Assembly (NCBI GenBank): GCA_036897445.1
Contig: JAYMTL010000083.1
Span: 23,109-87,108, forward strand
Length of the DNA stretch: 64,000 nt
Reading direction: 5' to 3'
From: Pelargonium tetragonum
Lineage: Eukaryota > Streptophyta > Magnoliopsida > Geraniales > Geraniaceae
In this document: piece after piece, positions 60,110 to 64,000 of the stretch
Layout of the letters: each line of letters starts with the position of its first letter
How positions within the stretch are numbered: the first letter of the stretch is position 1
Notes under the pieces: generated by a model
The model's database searches: none
Told to the model about the DNA's origin: nothing
The model's input: only the letters and a program-made list of their open reading frames with translations
Position numbers and translations under genes: made by a program

Positions 60110-60153
60110 ATCTGCGATACTAACTAACGTCGTTACCGAAACTGAGTTACCTA
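60110..60153 (-). repeat. Chain of three modules
   Basis: On the minus strand: GGTAACTCAGTTTCG, then GGTAACGACGTTAGTTA, then GTATCGCAGATAA, almost without spacers. The first unit recurs alone at 56740-56754, and the last recurs at 57009. The third unit lacks the first G of the usual GG. Units are therefore separable and joined in different orders. Confidence 0.7.
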
Positions 60154-60428
60154 GAAACTCTCTTATTCTATCGCTTTAAACCGGGAACTTCACTTTAAGA
60201 AACTCCTTAGCATCCTTTTCATTATCCGGAATATGAAATAGAAATGCAATCTAACTCTCGAATTCCTAAAGCTAATAATTTGAGTAAATAAAAGAAGGTT
60301 TAGGGGAAGTTAACAAAGGTAAAGTATTTAGTAACGATTTAGTTAGATGTTTCGTGAGTTAGTTGCTTTTCAGCTTATGAGTTACAATCTTTCTATCCAA
60401 TAGGTAATGTAATTAATTAAGAAAGCGA

Positions 60429-60455
60429 GGGAACCGAAGGGTAATATAATTACTT
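60429..60455 (+). repeat. 27 bp inverted repeat, copy 2
   Basis: It is an exact inverted match of 58252-58278. Flanks differ after the shared block. Confidence 0.8.
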
Positions 60456-60723
60456 TTGACTCCTTACACTCCAACCTTTTTAGATAGCCCACTTACAATG
60501 GCTTGTAATTGTTTCTTTCACCTATTAAATTCCAAAAATCTTAATAGCTACTAACTTAGTTTAGCAGAACTGATCTCTATCCGAATAAGGAAAGCTCATA
60601 AGAAGCAAATTAATTACATTACCTTTCTAATTCTAAAAAAAGTCTACTCGTAGGAAAAAACCGACCCCAAGAAGAGTTACCTTTAAACTAGCAACAATCC
60701 CTCGTTTAATAACTAAACCACTA

Positions 60724-60739
60724 AGAGGGCTTTGCGCCT
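60724..60739. repeat. AGGGCTTTGCGCCT hairpin, copy 6 (variant)
   Basis: The upper strand reads GAGGGCTTTGCGCCTT. The bulged base is G and the loop TTT, in contrast to A and TTC in the other copies, but AGG/CCT and GC/GC pairing are kept. It is the most divergent of the six. Confidence 0.6.
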
Positions 60740-60856
60740 TACCTGTATACCGGGGCTACTCTTTATAACATTATAGAATAGAGTCAGTTTAAATGTTAAA
60801 GAAAATCAAGACAAGCTTGCCTTATGTAAAACCCAAAGCTTTTATAATACCTTGTC

Positions 60857-60928
60857 GGAGGTTATAATCGGGATTAGAATCTATACCTAGTTAACAACCA
60901 AGTACTCTACCCATTAAGCTACCCCTAC
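60857..60928 (-). pseudogene. Degraded tRNA-Asn (GUU)-like sequence
   Basis: Read on the minus strand: GTAGGGG, TA, D-arm GCTT with GAGT around AATGGGTA, anticodon stem CTTGG with CTAGG around TTGTTAA (anticodon GTT, two wobble pairs), then TATAGATTCTAATCC in the place of the T-arm. The D-arm and anticodon arm are good. The T-stem does not pair beyond chance and no acceptor partner for GTAGGGG lies at the right distance. I read it as a pseudogene of organellar trnN, or a tRNA with a lost T-arm. The 3' boundary is approximate. Confidence 0.5.
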
Positions 60929-60929
60929 T

Positions 60930-63260
60930 GCTAAAAACTTAAGGCAACTGGCCTTTGAGTACATACAGTCTAATGCACATCTTGGGTAAGTTTTGATTTT
61001 TTAACGGGTCCTTTATAGTATAGCTCGGTGCGGTCACGAGGGCTCTTAGTTGGGTGTCTTCTTTATTCTTACTTATTCCCTAATTCGAAATTTCTATAAG
61101 AACCCTCTTTTGTGTAAGATATTCCAATGAGTTCGGTTTTCAAGGGAGGGCGCACCTGCTTTTTACTCTTTCATCTTTAATAACCCCGCCTAGCCAGACG
61201 GTTTATATTAATAATTAATATTAATACTAGCGTGCAAATTTAGTTTATCTTATTCTTCAGTTATTGGTACGAGTGAGAGTCAAGGGGCAGTTTCAATAAA
61301 GTAGATTGACTCCTAAGCCAAAAAAACCTTAAAAACTAGATAGCAAAATCTTAATATAATAATAAAGGAATTTTTATCAAAAAGATAACATTTAACCTAC
61401 TTAGAGAGTCCTCGTAAGGGGGATATCTAACTGAAAAACTTTACCTCGAGTTTAATAGCTATTACATGGAATATCCGGATAACACAAATTCTACTTTCTT
61501 TTTCATTCCAAGTATATATAAAAAGAACTTTTTGCAGCATCGAATTTCATTAGATTTTACTCTTTTATTTTATAATAGGAATTAGCACTCCTATAAAGAG
61601 AAATGCACACTATTAAAAAGAAGTCTAAAATTCACAAAAAGCCTCGCTTTAGAAATGGGATGATTTCGCGTATGTATCTTGGCGTTTTTAGCTTTCTTTG
61701 TATTTGAAATTCCAAAAATGACTCATCCCAGAAATTCTAGTATTAAACAAAACTTGGTTTACCCACTTATCCTTGAAATTCTTACAACATAAGCACCCTA
61801 CCTAATACAACTTCCTAAAGCTAAAAAGAGAAGAATGGATGTTTCTTTTGAAAATAGTATATCTTACTGATGGATTGCCTTATTTTGATTTTAGTTACTT
61901 TTCTCTTAGAAATCTTGTACCAGTCACTCATAATGAATCTATAAAGAAAGCATCTAGGAATCCTAATTACTATCTAAGGAGTCAAAATGAATTACAGTAT
62001 AGGAATTTCCCGCTCTCAGTTCTCTCTTTCATAAAATATCCTTCGGTGAATTGTTTAAGCATGGCTCTAGGAATTAGAAAGATTTTCAATTCCTCTTTGT
62101 AACTTAGTCTTGTTCTTACTTATTAATTTAAGTTCCTTGTCAAACATCAAGTGGTCTAAGTCTAAATTAAAGCGCATTTGAACCTAAGTCTTTCTTATTA
62201 TTCTATTCGCGCTCTAACAAGAAATTGCAGAGTCTTAAACTGGCACTTAGTTGATAGCTGAATTCTTTTACTTTTTACTAAAATTCAGCGATAACTTTTA
62301 GAGACAAAGGTCCTTTCTCATAACTAGGAACAAAAACTAAATCCCCACTTTTTTGGAAAGTTAAAAAGATAGGAAACGGATACCTCTAGCTAAACTCTTA
62401 CTCTTATAACCTGTACTTTTGTAGCTATTAGAAAGACCTATACTTATTCTTTTGTTCTAATATTTCATCAGCTAAAATCACTTATATAGAATATAGAATG
62501 AATTTGAATTTGTTTGTAGCATATGAAAAAGCCTCCTTCTGATAAAGTACACATACTATGCCTTAGTTTGACAGAAGATTAATAGCTATAGTATCAAATC
62601 AAAGTAGCTGCCCTACAACTGAACCCTCTAACTAAGCTCTCAAAAAGGAAAACTAAACAGGAGTTACAAGAACTTGGGATTAAATGTATTAAATTAAAGT
62701 AGTAAAGGGTTGCTCTCGTGCTCCCTTGTTTACAGGGTTTCTAATTCCGTATAATAAAGATGTTTTGAAAGAAATTTTTAGGTACAGCTACAGGGTATAA
62801 GCCCCATACTAAAAGACAGGTATGTAGAATAAAAGAATAGGTAAGCAAGTTTCTAATTTTAAATATAAAAGAGAATTTCAGTAGCTAGAGCCCTTAGGCG
62901 TTTTCTAATCTTGGAGGTAAGGGTTTCCGGCCCCATAAACTAGAAAAAGTAAATACTATAACTCTTAAGCTAGACTCTATTTGGTTTAGTTTTTCCGATT
63001 AGGGAAAGATTAATTAAGGGAATCGAAAGACTAGGATAGATATGAAAAGGTTAAGAAGTCAATCCTAGTTCTGGGGAAATTTTTAGGGGTTAAGAGTAAG
63101 CTGCAGAAAACTTAGCTCTAAGGAAAGCAAATCAGTAATAAGTTAAGAGGAATCCAGAATAGAGAACTAAGTATAAGGTAAGGCGATGCGCTTTTCTTCT
63201 TGTTAAATCTGAAACCTAAGTAAAGACCAAAGCCTTTTTGTGGGAATAAATGCAGTAGAT
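60930..63260. other. Mostly gene-free AT-rich stretch
   Basis: Apart from the doubtful frame at 61839-62102, nothing is recognised. A TTATTAATA-rich block lies at about 61204-61232. No modules occur after 60623. Confidence 0.5.
61839..62102 (+). CDS. Unrecognised 87-codon frame
   Basis: It starts with ATG after a purine-rich stretch (AAAAAGAGAAGAATGG) that could serve as a weak ribosome binding site. The N-terminus is hydrophobic and aromatic, and the rest is Ser-, Asn- and Leu-rich with scattered basic residues. No family is recognised. The length is within chance expectation. Confidence 0.13.
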   Translation: MFLLKIVYLTDGLPYFDFSYFSLRNLVPVTHNESIKKASRNPNYYLRSQNELQYRNFPLSVLSFIKYPSVNCLSMALGIRKIFNSSL

Positions 63261-64000
63261 AAGTAGAGAGCCGAGTTTTTACAAGAGTAGGTTTCTTCGC
63301 TATCTTTCTTTTATTAGAGACTTCTTTATCTCTTATGAGCTATCCCGCGCCTTCAGCTATACTTCTTCTAGTAGTATTAGTATTTGTAAGAGCTAGACTA
63401 TGTGCTTAAGGTAGATTCTGCCTGTCTTCGCCTTGCCTGTCATTCTTCTTTTCTTATTGTAATTTAATTTGTATAAAAGTATATAGTAATTTATAGTAGC
63501 TTATATATTGACTCTCTAAGGTATATACCTCTTGCCTCTGCTTTTTCTTATGAGCTGTAATACTTGGTATCTTTTTAGTATCTCAATGAGCTTTAGTCTA
63601 TTTATGGCATAGACCTATACTTCTCATTCATAGGGGCTCTTGTATTCCTCTTGTGGTTAGTAGAGGGATTCGCTGTTGCTGCTAGTGTTCTAGTGTAGCT
63701 ATTATAGTAGTTCTATTTATTATTGTTTGTATTACTCGTTAGTTATTAGTTAGTAATGGAATTCTAATAAGATTTAATAGAATAGGTAGTTAAGATAGTT
63801 CTAGTTTGTATTAATTAATAGTATAAGATTGTACTACTTTAAGGTATATTACTCTTCCTTTTGTTTTTATCAATAGGAAGTCTAAGGCCTTGTAGTAGAA
63901 TATTCTTCCTGACTATAGCAAAGCGGAGGAAAGGTAACTCATTTTTGTATAGTAAGAAACACAGATACCTTGACTACGTATTCTTATGACTTAACTTGTT
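63260..64000. other. Pyrimidine- and TAG-rich island at the window end
   Basis: The composition and words (TAGCTATAC, TTCTTCT, AGCTAGAC) match the islands at 8.9, 33.5 and 44.2 kb. TAG and TTA steps make open frames impossible on the upper strand. A GGTAAC word occurs at about 63934, but its second arm is missing. Confidence 0.5.

Larger units (their letters stand above)
56241..60623. repeat. Cluster of GG-arm-loop-arm mini-hairpin modules
   Basis: I count about 28 copies on both strands, against roughly a dozen in the remaining 59 kb. Each has a 5' GG that is unpaired, a 4-base arm, a loop and the complementary arm. Types seen: GGTAAT-GTA-ATTA (57026, 59163, 59383, 60403, 60610), GGTAAT-GCA-ATTA (56526, 59734), GGTAAT-ATA-ATTA (58253, 60440), GGTAAT-TCC-ATTA (57364), GGTAAC-GAA-GTTA (56695, 57073, 57447), GGTAAC-GACA-GTTA (56808), GGTAAC-GAC-GTTA (60127), GGTAAC-GATTTA-GTTA (56899, 58153, 60331), GGTATC-GAA-GATA (56263, 59716), GGTATC-GCA-GATA (57009, 60110), GGCAAT-GTA-ATTG (56928) and GGTAATGCGTAGTATTA (56610, 58045, 58395). 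Stem bases change in pairs while the architecture stays. Confidence 0.75.

Overview
This 64 kb window is almost free of recognisable genes. The base composition is AT-rich, by eye a little over one third G+C. No open frame in any of the six frames exceeds 97 codons, and none of the frames resembles a protein family I know. I see no ribosomal RNA, no intron core, no bacterial operon and no CRISPR array. The one convincing gene is a lone initiator tRNA (anticodon CAU) on the minus strand at 56153-56225. It has a mismatched first acceptor pair, as bacterial-type and organellar initiators do. Two further tRNA-like remnants, resembling tRNA-Asn and tRNA-Lys, look degraded. The simplest reading is a heavily expanded, gene-poor organelle genome from a green-lineage eukaryote, either a plant mitochondrion or the plastid or mitochondrion of a green alga. 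This is an inference from one tRNA and the repeat style. A nuclear copy of organellar DNA cannot be excluded.

Layout. From 1 to about 8.8 kb there is featureless AT-rich DNA with small AAGG/CCTT-type hairpins. From 8.9 to 10.6 kb there is a pyrimidine- and TAG-rich island, and related islands occur at 33.5-34.8, 44.2-45.1 and 63.3-64.0 kb. Purine-rich stretches (about 21.0-23.7, 30.2-31.0, 38.3-39.2 and 42.1-42.6 kb) carry diverged copies of a dispersed repeat a few hundred bases long. Pyrimidine-rich stretches at 31.9-33.4, 35.3-38.1 and 57.5-60.8 kb include at least one segment (around TTTCATTATCC) that looks like the opposite-strand form of the same material. The rest, for example 45-55 kb, holds no feature larger than short hairpins.

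The most structured part is 56.2-60.6 kb, which starts beside the initiator tRNA. It holds some 28 copies of a mini-hairpin module: an unpaired 5' GG, a four-base arm, usually a three-base loop, and the complementary arm. Arms differ between copies but stay complementary (TAAT/ATTA, TAAC/GTTA, TATC/GATA, CAAT/ATTG). The loops are mostly GNA (GTA, GCA, GAA), a class known to give exceptionally stable DNA mini-hairpins. About a dozen more modules are scattered over the other 59 kb. A second family at six places has GCGAAGC, the classic stable mini-hairpin, on its lower strand. The cluster also contains a 288 bp element with perfect 16 bp terminal inverted repeats around a hexanucleotide satellite, a 23 bp alternating purine-pyrimidine run, and a 47 bp tandem duplication.

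No pathway or operon can be reconstructed. The window is best read as intergenic DNA built from small hairpin-forming repeats that have spread, recombined and decayed, with one functional tRNA gene among them.
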